Origin: Candidatus Margulisiibacteriota bacterium
GTDB taxonomy: Bacteria > Margulisbacteria > Marinamargulisbacteria > UBA817
Direction of reading: 5' to 3'
Assembly (NCBI GenBank): GCA_016779165.1
Contig: JADHOE010000013.1
Coordinates: forward strand, 1-35,912
DNA: 35,912 nt
The notes under the pieces are model-generated. The model was given only the letters and a program-made list of their open reading frames with translations, did not search any database and was not told the origin of the DNA. Positions 1 through 8,368 of the stretch are shown here, piece by piece. Within the stretch, counting starts at the first letter, position 1. The number at the start of each line of letters is the position of its first letter. A program made the position numbers and the translations under genes.

Positions 1-63
1 AGGATTCGTGAGTTGGCGTTTTTGTGCGCTAAAGACTATGTGAAAGAGACGACCAATGGCTGA
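1..63 (+). CDS. glyQ: Glycyl-tRNA synthetase alpha subunit, C-terminal end (partial)
   Basis: The window opens inside a reading frame that gives RIRELAFLCAKDYVKETTNG and a TGA at 61-63. The RIR-LA--CA--Y pattern fits the C-terminal helix of the GlyRS alpha subunit, which in most bacteria lies directly upstream of glyS. The frame overlaps the glyS start by 8 nt, which suggests translational coupling. Only about 20 residues are visible, so the call rests mainly on gene order. Confidence 0.65.
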   Translation, partial: RIRELAFLCAKDYVKETTNG

Positions 64-2128
64 TGCATTGCTAGAAATAGGCTGTGAAGAAATCCCCGCA
101 CGGTTTGTCGATCCATGCCTGGCTGATTTGGTGAGACTATTAACCAATGGCTTGGCTGAGCATCGGCTATCGACACCAACCACCACCATTCAATCGGTGG
201 CAACGTACCGTCGACTGGGGTTTGTTATTCGCGATATTTTACCAAAGCAAACGGATATTGATGATGAAATGCAAGGCCCTCCAATGACCATTGCAAAATC
301 GAATGATGGTGAGTGGCTACCACCAGCCATTGGGTTTGCTAAAAAATGCGGTGTTGATTTGGATGCATTAACCCAGGGTGTTTCACCCAAAGGGCAGGCC
401 ATTGTATGTGCGAAACGGTTTCAAACCGGGGCTGATTCGGCACAGGTGTTGCCTATTGTATTTAAAGCAGCCATTCAACAGATGAAATTACCCATTGCCA
501 TGACATGGGGGCGGGGTCAAGGCCCATTTATTCGCCCCATTCAATGGATTTGTTCGTTGCTAGACACCTCCCCATTGGCTTGGGATGTGTTTGGCATCGA
601 GGCGCTTAATCGAACCTTTGGTCACCGATTTTTGAGCGAATCTGAGCCCCATGCTTTGGGTAAAGAGGTGGTCTTAGATTCAGTGAATGACTACATGGAT
701 GCCTTAAGAGATGTGTCGGTGATTGTTGATAGAGATGAGCGAAAGGTCGCCATTTCAACGCAATTAAGTGCGTTTAATACAATCAATGATGACGCCTTAT
801 TCAATGAAGTGTTGCACTTGGTGGAGTACCCAACGGTATTGGAGATCCCATTTCCAGAATCGTTTTTAACCCTACCAAGGGACGTATTGGTTGAATGTTT
901 AAAGAAGCACCAAAAAGCATTTTTGGTTGAGTCAAACGGCGAATTAAAGAACACATGTTTGGTTGTGGCTGATTCGGTGACGTCAGCCAATAAAGCCACC
1001 ATTATTCGTGGAAATCAGCGGGTGATGTTGGCACGATTAAACGATGTTCAGTTTTTTTGGGATGAGGATGTGACCACAGCGGCCTTCGATTTATGGAATG
1101 AACGGTTAACCCGTGTGGTGTTTCAAGATGGTTTGGGGTCCATTGCAGATAAGGTAACTCGCATGGTGTCGTTGGGTGCTGTTGTATTGGATGCAATGGG
1201 GGCACCATCAGACTTACGCAAAACAGTGCAACGTGCAATAGTATGCTCAAAAGCCGATTTGGTGAGTCAAATGGTGATGGAGCTGCCCACCTTGCAAGGC
1301 ACCATGGGCGGGTTTTACGCTCGTAAATTTAATGAAGGTGATGATGTTGCAATGGCCATAGCCGACCATTATGCCCCTCGATTTGATGGGGATGCATTTC
1401 CGAGAACCGTGGCGGGGGCCATTGTATCGATTGTGGATCGGTTGGACACCATGGTTGCATGCTACGAAAATAATGCCATTCCAACCGGCTCCAGAGACCC
1501 ATGGGGGATTCGACGCTCCATGATGGCAATCATTCGCATGGTGGATCATTTTCAGTTGCAATTAAACCTGACGCAACTGATTGAACAAGCAACGTTGGGG
1601 TTGAACCGAACCGTGGGCGATAATACAGCGCAATGTGTGGCGTTTTTTAAAAAACGATTCGAAACAGTATTGATTGGCATGGGGATTTCCAATGATGTGA
1701 TTCAGTGGGTGCTTCCCAATGGCATGCAATGGACGCTTCATGCCATTGATGCAGCTCGGTCCATGCAGGCGATAAAAGAAACCAATCCAACGGGGTATTC
1801 ATTGTTGGTTGAAAGCATGGGCCGGGTGGCTAAAATTATTGATGGCTTTAATGATGCCATACCCATTGATTCAAATTCATTTGAACACGATATTGAACAC
1901 ATTTTGAACGATAACTTTAAGGCATTAAAAGAAAAAAATCCAAGGGGTGTATTTAATGATTCAAGCATTCCTAATGCCCTTGATTTTTGCACAAGTTTAA
2001 CGGTTTATTTTGAGGATGTATTGGTAAATGCTGATAACAATGATGTGGCAAGAAATCGGAAGTCGTTATTAAAAGAAATACGGGATTATTTTTATGGGGT
2101 GGGAGATTGGCTGCAACTGGTAAAATAG
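56..2128 (+). CDS. glyS: Glycyl-tRNA synthetase beta subunit
   Basis: This is the beta subunit of the heterotetrameric (alpha2 beta2) glycyl-tRNA synthetase, which charges tRNA-Gly in the cytoplasm. The alpha subunit carries the catalytic core; beta contributes tRNA recognition. The 690-residue length matches the family norm (about 690). The N-terminus has the hallmark LLEIGCEEIPARF, and the middle contains the conserved LVEYPTVLEIPFPESFL and GTMGGFYAR-type segments and the SRDPWGIRR motif. It overlaps the end of glyQ, and mutL starts at the base after its TAG stop, so the three genes are probably one transcript. No truncation or frameshift is seen. Confidence 0.96.
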   Translation: MADALLEIGCEEIPARFVDPCLADLVRLLTNGLAEHRLSTPTTTIQSVATYRRLGFVIRDILPKQTDIDDEMQGPPMTIAKSNDGEWLPPAIGFAKKCGVDLDALTQGVSPKGQAIVCAKRFQTGADSAQVLPIVFKAAIQQMKLPIAMTWGRGQGPFIRPIQWICSLLDTSPLAWDVFGIEALNRTFGHRFLSESEPHALGKEVVLDSVNDYMDALRDVSVIVDRDERKVAISTQLSAFNTINDDALFNEVLHLVEYPTVLEIPFPESFLTLPRDVLVECLKKHQKAFLVESNGELKNTCLVVADSVTSANKATIIRGNQRVMLARLNDVQFFWDEDVTTAAFDLWNERLTRVVFQDGLGSIADKVTRMVSLGAVVLDAMGAPSDLRKTVQRAIVCSKADLVSQMVMELPTLQGTMGGFYARKFNEGDDVAMAIADHYAPRFDGDAFPRTVAGAIVSIVDRLDTMVACYENNAIPTGSRDPWGIRRSMMAIIRMVDHFQLQLNLTQLIEQATLGLNRTVGDNTAQCVAFFKKRFETVLIGMGISNDVIQWVLPNGMQWTLHAIDAARSMQAIKETNPTGYSLLVESMGRVAKIIDGFNDAIPIDSNSFEHDIEHILNDNFKALKEKNPRGVFNDSSIPNALDFCTSLTVYFEDVLVNADNNDVARNRKSLLKEIRDYFYGVGDWLQLVK

Positions 2129-3922
2129 ATGGGGGCGATAAAAAAACTAGATCCATCCACGATTTTAAAGTTGGCCGCAGGTGAAATTATTGAGCGGCCT
2201 GTATCGATTGTGAAAGAGTTGATTGAAAATGCCCTGGATTCGTCAGCAACCACCATACGCATTGATATATCAAAAGGTGGTATTTCCGAAATTCAGGTGT
2301 CTGACAATGGCAAGGGCATTGCCCACGATGATATGTTGAATACCATTGAGTCCCATGCAACATCCAAATTAACTGACTTTGACGATTTGCAGCATGTGTT
2401 AACCATGGGGTTTCGAGGTGAGGCTCTGGCTAGTATGTCTGAGGTGGCAGACATGCGCATTGAATCTTTTAATGGTGAAGATACCATTGGCACGCAACTG
2501 ATAAAGCGGCCAAGTGCTGAGCCCGAACTAATTCGAATTGCTCGGGAAAAAGGCACCACGGTGTGTGTGTCTCATTTATTTAAAACCATTCCTGTGCGAT
2601 TTCGGTTTTTAAAATCTGCCACGGCAGAGGCCACCGCCATTACTCGATTGGTTCAAACGTTTGGCTTGCACTACCCGCAGGTGCAATTTGAACTGGTTCA
2701 CAATGGAAACACCGTAATAAAAACACAGGCCAATGCGCCTCTTAATGAACAATTCTGCAATGTGCTTGGCATTGATAATGCTATTTTATTTGAAAAAACA
2801 AGCCATGACATTTGCGTTCATGGGGCATTAAGTCCCCCCAATGTGACGTTTAAGCAGCGCAACAAGTGTTGGTTTAGTGTGAATGGGCGTTTGGTAAAGT
2901 CCGGGTTGTTTTTTAAAGCGGTTGATCAAGCCTTATGCGATATTATACCCAAGCACCATTACCCAGCCTTGGTTTGCAATATTGATATTGACCCTAACGA
3001 TGTGGATATCAACGTTCACCCACAAAAAGTCGATGTTAAATTTTCGCGAAGCGATGACGTTTTTTTGGCCATTAAGCGTGCCATTCAATGGGCAGCTCAA
3101 ACGCCAACCAACATTTGGGATGCAGCCAATCATCAGTTGGCTCAACCGCCCGAGTTCATGGTGTTAAATGACATGCCAGTTGATGAAATGATACCGCCAT
3201 CAATGCCCTCAGTTGAAACTGGTTCCATGATTGAGTTTTCTCAGCAGTCAGTGTCACCGTTGCCGCTGGCTGACCATGTGTTTTCTGCCCCCCCACGTGA
3301 CGCTTCCCCACCATTGCCCAGACATGTGCCGATGGGCAATGCAAATGAACAGTCCTCTCAATGGCTGTCATTTAAACAAAAATACATTATTGTCCCCTTA
3401 AGCTCGCATGTATTGATTTTCGATCAGCATGCGGTTCATGAACGCATTTTATACGATACGTTTACGAAACAAGTGGCCAATTCGGCCACGGTGTCGTTGC
3501 CACTATTGGTGCCAGAGTATATCCAGGTGCCCCAAGAGGACATGGCACAAATGGACGAATTGATTGGGCCCATTCGATCGTTGGGCATTGACTTTGATCG
3601 ATTTGATGATGACCTGTTTATTGTTCGAGAGGTGCCACAGTGTTTTTATGGTGTGGACATGCAGGCATGGCTTTTGGATTGGTTGACGGCGGAAACACTG
3701 GCGGAGTGCGTGGATGCCCCGCGGGTTAAACAGCTAGAGATGCTTCAGTTAAAGGCATGCAAGGCGGCCATAAAAGCTGGGCAGCGGCTGAACGATGCCA
3801 GTGTTCAAGCCTTGATAGCGGAATGCTCAAAAACAACAACCCCTTACACCTGCCCACATGGAAGGCCGTTATTTATTAAAATGAGTGAGCAACAATTGGA
3901 TGGCTTGTTTTTACGATCGTAA
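2129..3922 (+). CDS. mutL: DNA mismatch repair protein MutL, endonuclease type
   Basis: MutL couples MutS mismatch recognition to strand incision. The N-terminal GHKL ATPase is intact: ELIENALDS (motif I), DNGKGI (motif II), ATSKL and GFRGEALASM (motif III), all within the first 110 residues. A proline-rich linker (about 340-400) leads to a C-terminal dimerisation/nuclease domain with DQHAVHE at 432-438, ACKAAIKAG at 543-551 and CPHGRP at 575-580. These are the metal-binding motifs of nicking MutL proteins from bacteria that lack MutH. The last acidic residue of the DQHA(X)2E(X)4E motif is Asp, not Glu. A seven-C run (3288-3294) lies in the linker. The gene begins immediately after glyS with no visible Shine-Dalgarno sequence, so coupling is likely. 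Confidence 0.95.
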   Translation: MGAIKKLDPSTILKLAAGEIIERPVSIVKELIENALDSSATTIRIDISKGGISEIQVSDNGKGIAHDDMLNTIESHATSKLTDFDDLQHVLTMGFRGEALASMSEVADMRIESFNGEDTIGTQLIKRPSAEPELIRIAREKGTTVCVSHLFKTIPVRFRFLKSATAEATAITRLVQTFGLHYPQVQFELVHNGNTVIKTQANAPLNEQFCNVLGIDNAILFEKTSHDICVHGALSPPNVTFKQRNKCWFSVNGRLVKSGLFFKAVDQALCDIIPKHHYPALVCNIDIDPNDVDINVHPQKVDVKFSRSDDVFLAIKRAIQWAAQTPTNIWDAANHQLAQPPEFMVLNDMPVDEMIPPSMPSVETGSMIEFSQQSVSPLPLADHVFSAPPRDASPPLPRHVPMGNANEQSSQWLSFKQKYIIVPLSSHVLIFDQHAVHERILYDTFTKQVANSATVSLPLLVPEYIQVPQEDMAQMDELIGPIRSLGIDFDRFDDDLFIVREVPQCFYGVDMQAWLLDWLTAETLAECVDAPRVKQLEMLQLKACKAAIKAGQRLNDASVQALIAECSKTTTPYTCPHGRPLFIKMSEQQLDGLFLRS

Positions 3923-3929
3923 ATTGGCA

Positions 3930-3958
3930 TTGACATTGAGAAAATGTTTTTTCATAAT
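3930..3958 (+). promoter_or_regulatory. Sigma70-type promoter of topA
   Basis: A perfect -35 box TTGACA (3930-3935) and a -10 box CATAAT (3953-3958) are separated by exactly 17 nt. Only 8 nt separate the -10 box from the topA ATG at 3967, so transcription would begin about 2 nt before the start codon, leaving essentially no leader. Confidence 0.75.
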
Positions 3959-3966
3959 CTGAACTT

Positions 3967-6234
3967 ATGAGCAAACATTTGGTGATCGTTGAATCTCCGG
4001 CCAAAGCCAAGACGATCGAAAAGTATTTGGGGAGCGACTATTCAGTCATGGCATGTTACGGCCACGTCAGGGATTTGCCATCTGAAAACATGGGGGTCGA
4101 TATGACCACATTTGAGCCCACCTACGAAGTGTTGGCGGATAAAAAAAAGCTCATTTCTGATATTAAAAAAAAAGCAAAGGGTGCAGATTGTATTTGGCTA
4201 GCAACTGACCCTGACCGCGAAGGTGAGGCCATTGCCTGGCATGTTCAACATTCCATTAATGTTCCCCAGGAAAAATTAAAACGAATCGTATTTAACGAAA
4301 TAACCAAATCAGCAGTTTTAGCGGCCATTGAACGCCCAAGAAGCATTAATCTGGCATTGGTAAACGCCCAGCAAGCACGGAGAATTTTGGATCGGGTGGT
4401 TGGGTACGAGATGTCCCCCATTTTATGGAAAAAACTGAAGAGAGGCTTGTCGGCTGGTCGGGTTCAGTCGGTGGCCGTGCGCTTAATTGTAGAAAAAGAA
4501 AAAGAGATCATGGCATTCGAGGTGTCGGATTCATATAAAGTAACGGCAATATTTGAAAGCAACGGCCATGCAATGGATGCCGAGTATTCAAAAGAATTTG
4601 CTAAAAAAGAAGACGCCCATGCATTTTTAACTAATCTGGATGGGGTTACCTATGCCATTGAGTCAATTGATCAAAAAGAATCCAAGCGATCTCCACGAGC
4701 CCCATTTACCACCAGTTCCTTGCAGCAGGAAGCGTCAAGCCGATTGGGTTATTCGGTTTCCAAAACCATGACCTTGGCCCAACGGTTGTATGAGGCGGGG
4801 CACATTACGTACATGAGAACAGACGGCACAACATTGTCGGATGATGCGAAAAAAGGCATTCACGCATGGATTAACCAAAGACATTCGTCATCGTATTTGT
4901 GCAACCGAGATTACCAGACCAAAGTGAAGGGTGCTCAAGAGGCACATGAGGCCATTCGCCCAACCAATGTTCAAATGACTGAGGCTGGAAAAGATGAGGG
5001 TGAACAACGTCTGTATAAACTAATATGGCAACGCACTGTGGCAAGCCAAATGGCCGATGCTAAATTGAAAAAAACAGTGGTGAAGGTTCCTGCATTGGAG
5101 GGTTGGTTTGAAATTAAAGGTGAGGTTGTTTCGTTTGATGGTTTTTTAGCGGTGTACCCAACATCAACCAAAGATAAGGTGTTGCCACCAGTCGAACAGG
5201 GGCAATTGCTTCAAGAAACATCGGTTATCGCACGGCAAAAATTTACCAAGCCACCGGCCAGGTTTACGGAAGCCAGTTTGGTAAAAAAAATGGAAGAATT
5301 GGGCATTGGTCGACCCAGTACCTATGCACCAACCATTACAACCATTCAAAAGCGAGAGTATGTGGAACGCATTGAAGATGAAGGCAAGCGACGGGACGTG
5401 GTGGTTTTAAAGCGTGACGCTGGGCACATCCATGACCTATGTGAGGACGAAGGGTATGGTAATGACAAAGGAAAGCTACAGCCAACCGATATCGGAACCC
5501 TGGTAACGGATTATTTGGTTGGGCATTTTGATCGGGTAATGAGTTACCAATTTACGGCAGAAATAGAAGCAGAGTTTGATGCTATCTTAACCGATAATTT
5601 GGATTGGACCGATATGCTGCAGCGGTTTTATAAGCAATTTCACCCAAAAATTGAATCGGCTGCAAACGATGATGATCGCATTAATGAAGAGCGGCACTTG
5701 GGCGAGGACCCAAAGACAGGAAAGCCTGTGTACTCTAAAATTGGGAGGTATGGCCCCTTTGTTCAGTTGGGTGAAAATGAAGATGAATCAAAGCGGTCCG
5801 TATCCTTAAAAAAAGGGTTAAAATACAGCACGCTTACATTTGAAGAGGCCATGGAATGTTTGGCATACCCCATCGAGCTTGGGGATTACAACGGCGAGTT
5901 GGTCACCATAAATATTGGTCGCTATGGCATATACATTAAGCACGGTGACAAGAATTATTCCATGAAATCAAAAGCCATTAATGATTTGGATGATGCCATT
6001 GAATTGATTCAGGAAATTGATGCGGAGCGAGCCAGCAGGGATATTCAACGCTTTACCCATGAAAATGAAGAATTAAATGTGTTGAATGGTCGGTACGGTC
6101 CATATATTTCGTACAATAAAAAGAACTACAAAATTCCAAAAGACAAAGATCCAAAAACACTAACATTGGACGATTGCTTAACCATTATATCTGAGGCCCC
6201 AAAAAAGAAAAAAAAACAGGCCAAAAAAAAGTGA
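3967..6234 (+). CDS. topA: DNA topoisomerase I (type IA)
   Basis: This enzyme relaxes negative supercoils by transient single-strand cleavage. The TOPRIM domain begins at the N-terminus (KHLVIVESPAKAKTIEKYLG) and carries the Mg-binding acidic cluster D81-x-D83-x-E85 within ATDPDREGEAIAWH. The catalytic tyrosine is Y282 in GHITYMRTDGT. At 755 residues it lacks the cysteine zinc ribbons of the E. coli enzyme. Instead it has three RYG-type C-terminal repeats (RYGPFVQLG, RYGIYIKHG, RYGPYISYN) and a lysine-rich tail (KKKKKQAKKK), an arrangement common outside the gammaproteobacteria. Its own promoter lies just upstream, and its end overlaps panC by 4 nt. Confidence 0.97.
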   Translation: MSKHLVIVESPAKAKTIEKYLGSDYSVMACYGHVRDLPSENMGVDMTTFEPTYEVLADKKKLISDIKKKAKGADCIWLATDPDREGEAIAWHVQHSINVPQEKLKRIVFNEITKSAVLAAIERPRSINLALVNAQQARRILDRVVGYEMSPILWKKLKRGLSAGRVQSVAVRLIVEKEKEIMAFEVSDSYKVTAIFESNGHAMDAEYSKEFAKKEDAHAFLTNLDGVTYAIESIDQKESKRSPRAPFTTSSLQQEASSRLGYSVSKTMTLAQRLYEAGHITYMRTDGTTLSDDAKKGIHAWINQRHSSSYLCNRDYQTKVKGAQEAHEAIRPTNVQMTEAGKDEGEQRLYKLIWQRTVASQMADAKLKKTVVKVPALEGWFEIKGEVVSFDGFLAVYPTSTKDKVLPPVEQGQLLQETSVIARQKFTKPPARFTEASLVKKMEELGIGRPSTYAPTITTIQKREYVERIEDEGKRRDVVVLKRDAGHIHDLCEDEGYGNDKGKLQPTDIGTLVTDYLVGHFDRVMSYQFTAEIEAEFDAILTDNLDWTDMLQRFYKQFHPKIESAANDDDRINEERHLGEDPKTGKPVYSKIGRYGPFVQLGENEDESKRSVSLKKGLKYSTLTFEEAMECLAYPIELGDYNGELVTINIGRYGIYIKHGDKNYSMKSKAINDLDDAIELIQEIDAERASRDIQRFTHENEELNVLNGRYGPYISYNKKNYKIPKDKDPKTLTLDDCLTIISEAPKKKKKQAKKK

Positions 6235-7070
6235 TTCATTGCGAATCACGTGCTGAAATTCTGGGCATTCGCTCCAAACAGGTGGGAACGGTGGGGGTTG
6301 TGCCAACCATGGGCGCATTGCACCAGGGGCATGCCGCATTAATTGAGTCATCAATGGCCAGTTGCGACCAAACCTGGGTATCCGTGTTTGTAAACCCAAC
6401 CCAATTTGCGCCGCATGAAGACTTCAATCGGTACCCCCGTCAATTAAAAAAAGATTTGGCATTTTGCCAATCGTTGGGTGTTGATGTGGTAGTTACGCCA
6501 TCTGAGGCCACCATGTATCCGAATGGGGATATTGTTGCTAAATACATCCCCCCCTTGGAATTAAGTCAAATCATGTGTGGAAAAACCAGGCCTCATTTTT
6601 TTAATGGTGTGTGCAATGTGGTGGAGCGATTGTTTGCTATGGTTCAACCCACCCATGCATTTTTTGGTAATAAAGATTTGCAACAGCGGGTGATTATTGA
6701 GCGCATGGTGCATGACTTGGGTTCAGGCATTGAGGTGGTTGGCGTTCCAATTGTACGAAATGAAGCTGGCCTTGCACTAAGTTCTCGTAATGCGTATTTA
6801 AGCGAGGATGGCCATCGCTTGGCCAGTTATATTTCAATGGTACTGCATGATTCAGCCAGCCATGTTCGACAATCGTCATGGAGCAGTCATAGTGTTCGGC
6901 AATTTGTTGCTGCTGAATTGGAGGGCCGTGGATTGAAGGGCGATTATGTGGAAATATTCCGACCAATATATGGTGAATGTGTATCTGGTGAGATTAACCC
7001 TGGGGATCACTGCTGCGTTGCTTTTTATTGCGACAATGTTCGTTTAATTGACAACATTCAATTGATCTAA
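6231..7070 (+). CDS. panC: Pantothenate synthetase
   Basis: The enzyme condenses pantoate and beta-alanine with ATP to make pantothenate, the precursor of coenzyme A. It belongs to the HIGH-motif nucleotidyltransferase fold. The signature VPTMGALHQGH (residues 24-34) carries the HxGH-type motif, and FFGNKDLQQ, VGVPIVRNEAGLALSSRN and a C-terminal RLIDN segment are conserved. The 279-residue length is normal. The GTG start at 6231 overlaps the topA TGA (GTGA), and no better start exists downstream before the VPTMG motif, so translation is probably coupled to topA. No panB or panD is in the window. Confidence 0.95.
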   Translation: MIHCESRAEILGIRSKQVGTVGVVPTMGALHQGHAALIESSMASCDQTWVSVFVNPTQFAPHEDFNRYPRQLKKDLAFCQSLGVDVVVTPSEATMYPNGDIVAKYIPPLELSQIMCGKTRPHFFNGVCNVVERLFAMVQPTHAFFGNKDLQQRVIIERMVHDLGSGIEVVGVPIVRNEAGLALSSRNAYLSEDGHRLASYISMVLHDSASHVRQSSWSSHSVRQFVAAELEGRGLKGDYVEIFRPIYGECVSGEINPGDHCCVAFYCDNVRLIDNIQLI

Positions 7071-7542
7071 CAACTGGTTTAACCAGACCTAAAGAATGTG
7101 CGTTAGGGGTGGGTCGGTTCATTTATGATGAATTATCGGTATATATTAGATTTGACATTATAATTAAATTAATTAAAAAAAATAAAATTAATTCATTGGT
7201 TGATTTGGGGTCACCCTTTTTTTTCAACTTGATTGATCGATTGATGTTTGCTTATCCTTTGCAAACCCAAGTGGAAGGCAGTGGTAACAGCAATACCGGT
7301 GAGGCAGAGGAAGGTAACAATAGCAATGGTGGTGGTAATAACAATCAACAGTCCCCGCATGTTCATTCACCATCAAATGGTGGTCATTATTGAAAATTCG
7401 GTTTCAAAAAAGGTTATTAAATGGTGTGGGGGGGCATCTGAGTGTTGCTTGAACGAATCAATAAAGATTTTGAAATTGCTCCAATGATAAACTTAATTAT
7501 CACAAAACAAAGAAGCAAACAAATGATTGAAAAAGCAAGTAA
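7071..7542. other. AT-rich intergenic region after panC
   Basis: This stretch holds no gene that can be supported beyond the doubtful small frame at 7244. Just after panC there is a short palindrome, CTGGTTTAACCAG (7074-7086), not followed by a T-run, so it is not a clear terminator. A TTGACA and a TATAAT-like string occur around 7150-7165 but are not spaced as a promoter. A run of seven G lies at 7428-7434. Confidence 0.5.
7244..7393 (+). CDS. Possible small Asn/Gly-rich protein (doubtful)
   Basis: An open frame of 49 codons starts at ATG 7244 and encodes a low-complexity peptide rich in Asn, Gly, Ser and Gln, ending in a His-containing tail. The frame could extend upstream to a GTG at 7109, but that part is very AT-rich and does not look coding. 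No Shine-Dalgarno sequence or recognisable domain is present. It lies in a long gap after panC, next to a decayed gene, so it may itself be a remnant or a chance frame. Confidence 0.2.
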   Translation: MFAYPLQTQVEGSGNSNTGEAEEGNNSNGGGNNNQQSPHVHSPSNGGHY

Positions 7543-7782
7543 GGGTTATTTTCTTTGCCATTTATCATATTGGGAGCCATGCATTTTGTGAATGGGTCAG
7601 CGATGGTTGGTTTGGTGCCATCGGTGGTGCCTGGCGGGATTTTTTGAGTGTATGCCACGGGGCTTGCTTTGGTAACCGCGGGGATTAGCATTAATATTGG
7701 AAAAAAAGATGGCTTGGGCTTGAATTTATTGGCTGTTTTTTTCAAAACATGCAGCGGACCCATCGTAATCAACATCAAGTAA
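7543..7782 (+). pseudogene. Remnant of a DoxX-like membrane protein gene
   Basis: Read in the frame of 7561, the DNA encodes FIILGAMHFVNGSAMVGLVP and then SVVPGGIF, a TGA at 7645, and VYATGLALVTAGISINIGKK further on. This matches the core of the DoxX/DoxD-like small membrane family: an H-F-N motif after TM1, a P-x-x-x-P-G loop, and a Y-x-T-G-x-x-x-x-x-A-G-I TM2. The position of the TGA is where the family usually has Trp, so a single TGG to TGA change fits. A TAA at 7540 closes the frame before any start, and the frame ends early at 7780-7782. The gene is therefore truncated at both ends as well as interrupted. The intact DoxX protein at 12624-13025 is a different, longer subtype. Confidence 0.6.
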
Positions 7783-7788
7783 CCAATA

Positions 7789-7798
7789 GGGGGGGGGG
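7789..7798 (+). repeat. Homopolymer tract G10
   Basis: Ten consecutive G lie between the DoxX remnant and the promoter region of the YtxH-alaS operon, 54 nt before a TATAAT box. Runs of this length are prone to slipped-strand mispairing. Confidence 0.9.
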
Positions 7799-7852
7799 CG
7801 TGCGGCCAATTTAAATTCAGTTTGAGCTCTATGAAAAACCGAATTTAATCGA

Positions 7853-7858
7853 TATAAT
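7853..7858 (+). promoter_or_regulatory. Candidate -10 box for the YtxH-alaS operon
   Basis: A perfect TATAAT (7853-7858) lies 31 nt before the ATG at 7884, and an AAGGAGG ribosome binding site (7871-7877) lies 6 nt before the ATG. No good -35 box occurs 16-18 nt upstream; the nearest TTGA-type string is 25 nt away. The promoter may therefore be weak or activator-dependent. Confidence 0.45.
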
Positions 7859-7883
7859 AAATGAGAAAAAAAGGAGGCTTGAA

Positions 7884-8168
7884 ATGGCAGAGCGCAGAGG
7901 TTTTTTGGAAGGGTTGATTGTTGGGGTAATTTTGGGAGGATTATCTCTATTGGTGGCTTCGCCAAAATCAAGGAAGGACATTCAAGATCTGGTTCAAAAA
8001 GTGAAGGACGACAACGTAAACGTTTTTAAGACCACCCAGGCATCAACAGAGGAATTAATAGAAAAAACAAAGCAAAGCATTGAAAAAGGCTTTGACCAGT
8101 TGGGGGACATTATTAAAGAAAACCAAAAGGTATCTGCAGAAGATATTTTGACCAATAAGGAAAAATGA
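7884..8168 (+). CDS. YtxH-domain-like membrane protein
   Basis: This 94-residue protein has an N-terminal glycine-rich hydrophobic segment (about residues 8-26, GLIVGVILGGLSLLVASPKS) followed by a charged helical tail likely to form a coiled coil. This is the layout of the YtxH family (small membrane-anchored proteins with the GxxxGxxxGxLxAPxSG-type start, here ending in ASPKSRKDI). The molecular role of the family is poorly known; some members are stress-induced. It has the clearest Shine-Dalgarno sequence in this part of the window (AAGGAGG). Its stop overlaps the next gene by ATGA, and it heads the operon that leads into alaS. Confidence 0.65.
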   Translation: MAERRGFLEGLIVGVILGGLSLLVASPKSRKDIQDLVQKVKDDNVNVFKTTQASTEELIEKTKQSIEKGFDQLGDIIKENQKVSAEDILTNKEK

Positions 8169-8368
8169 CCGTTAACGAATTCTTGAATGTGATGGTACCT
8201 GCATTAACGGTGGTGTTGATTGGGGTGTTTATATATTTTGGCATTCAACTGGTAGTGATTGCCACTCGGATTAAAAAAATAATTGAACGCGTGGATACCT
8301 TGTCGGATGTGGCCGGTTGGGTCAGCATGCTTCGACAGTGGCCACGTCGAAACAAATCATCATCATGA
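8165..8368 (+). CDS. Small single-TM membrane protein
   Basis: This 67-residue protein has one strong transmembrane segment (about residues 8-33, VPALTVVLIGVFIYFGIQLV) followed by a short basic tail (PRRNK). It overlaps the YtxH-like gene by ATGA at its start and alaS by ATGA at its end, so all three are probably translated in series. The size and layout resemble partners of YtxH proteins (DUF948-like), but no diagnostic motif is visible. It may form a membrane complex with its upstream neighbour. Confidence 0.6.
   Translation: MTVNEFLNVMVPALTVVLIGVFIYFGIQLVVIATRIKKIIERVDTLSDVAGWVSMLRQWPRRNKSSS

Noticed and set aside
7074-7086. CTGGTTTAACCAG as terminator of panC
   Set aside because: The stem is very short and no T-run follows.
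7645-7647. TGA read as tryptophan (recoded genetic code) in the DoxX-like frame
   Set aside because: TGA ends many intact genes here (topA, alaS, ruvX, the lipase), and the DoxX frame is also truncated at both ends.
7500-7971. Two - strand frames in the gap before the YtxH-like gene
   Set aside because: One is antisense to the DoxX remnant and the other crosses the G10 tract and the YtxH-like start. Neither has a ribosome binding site or a recognisable protein.
8317-8364. TTG at 8317 as the alaS start
   Set aside because: The extra residues do not match AlaRS, and the ATG at 8365 overlaps the preceding stop by ATGA as elsewhere in the operon.
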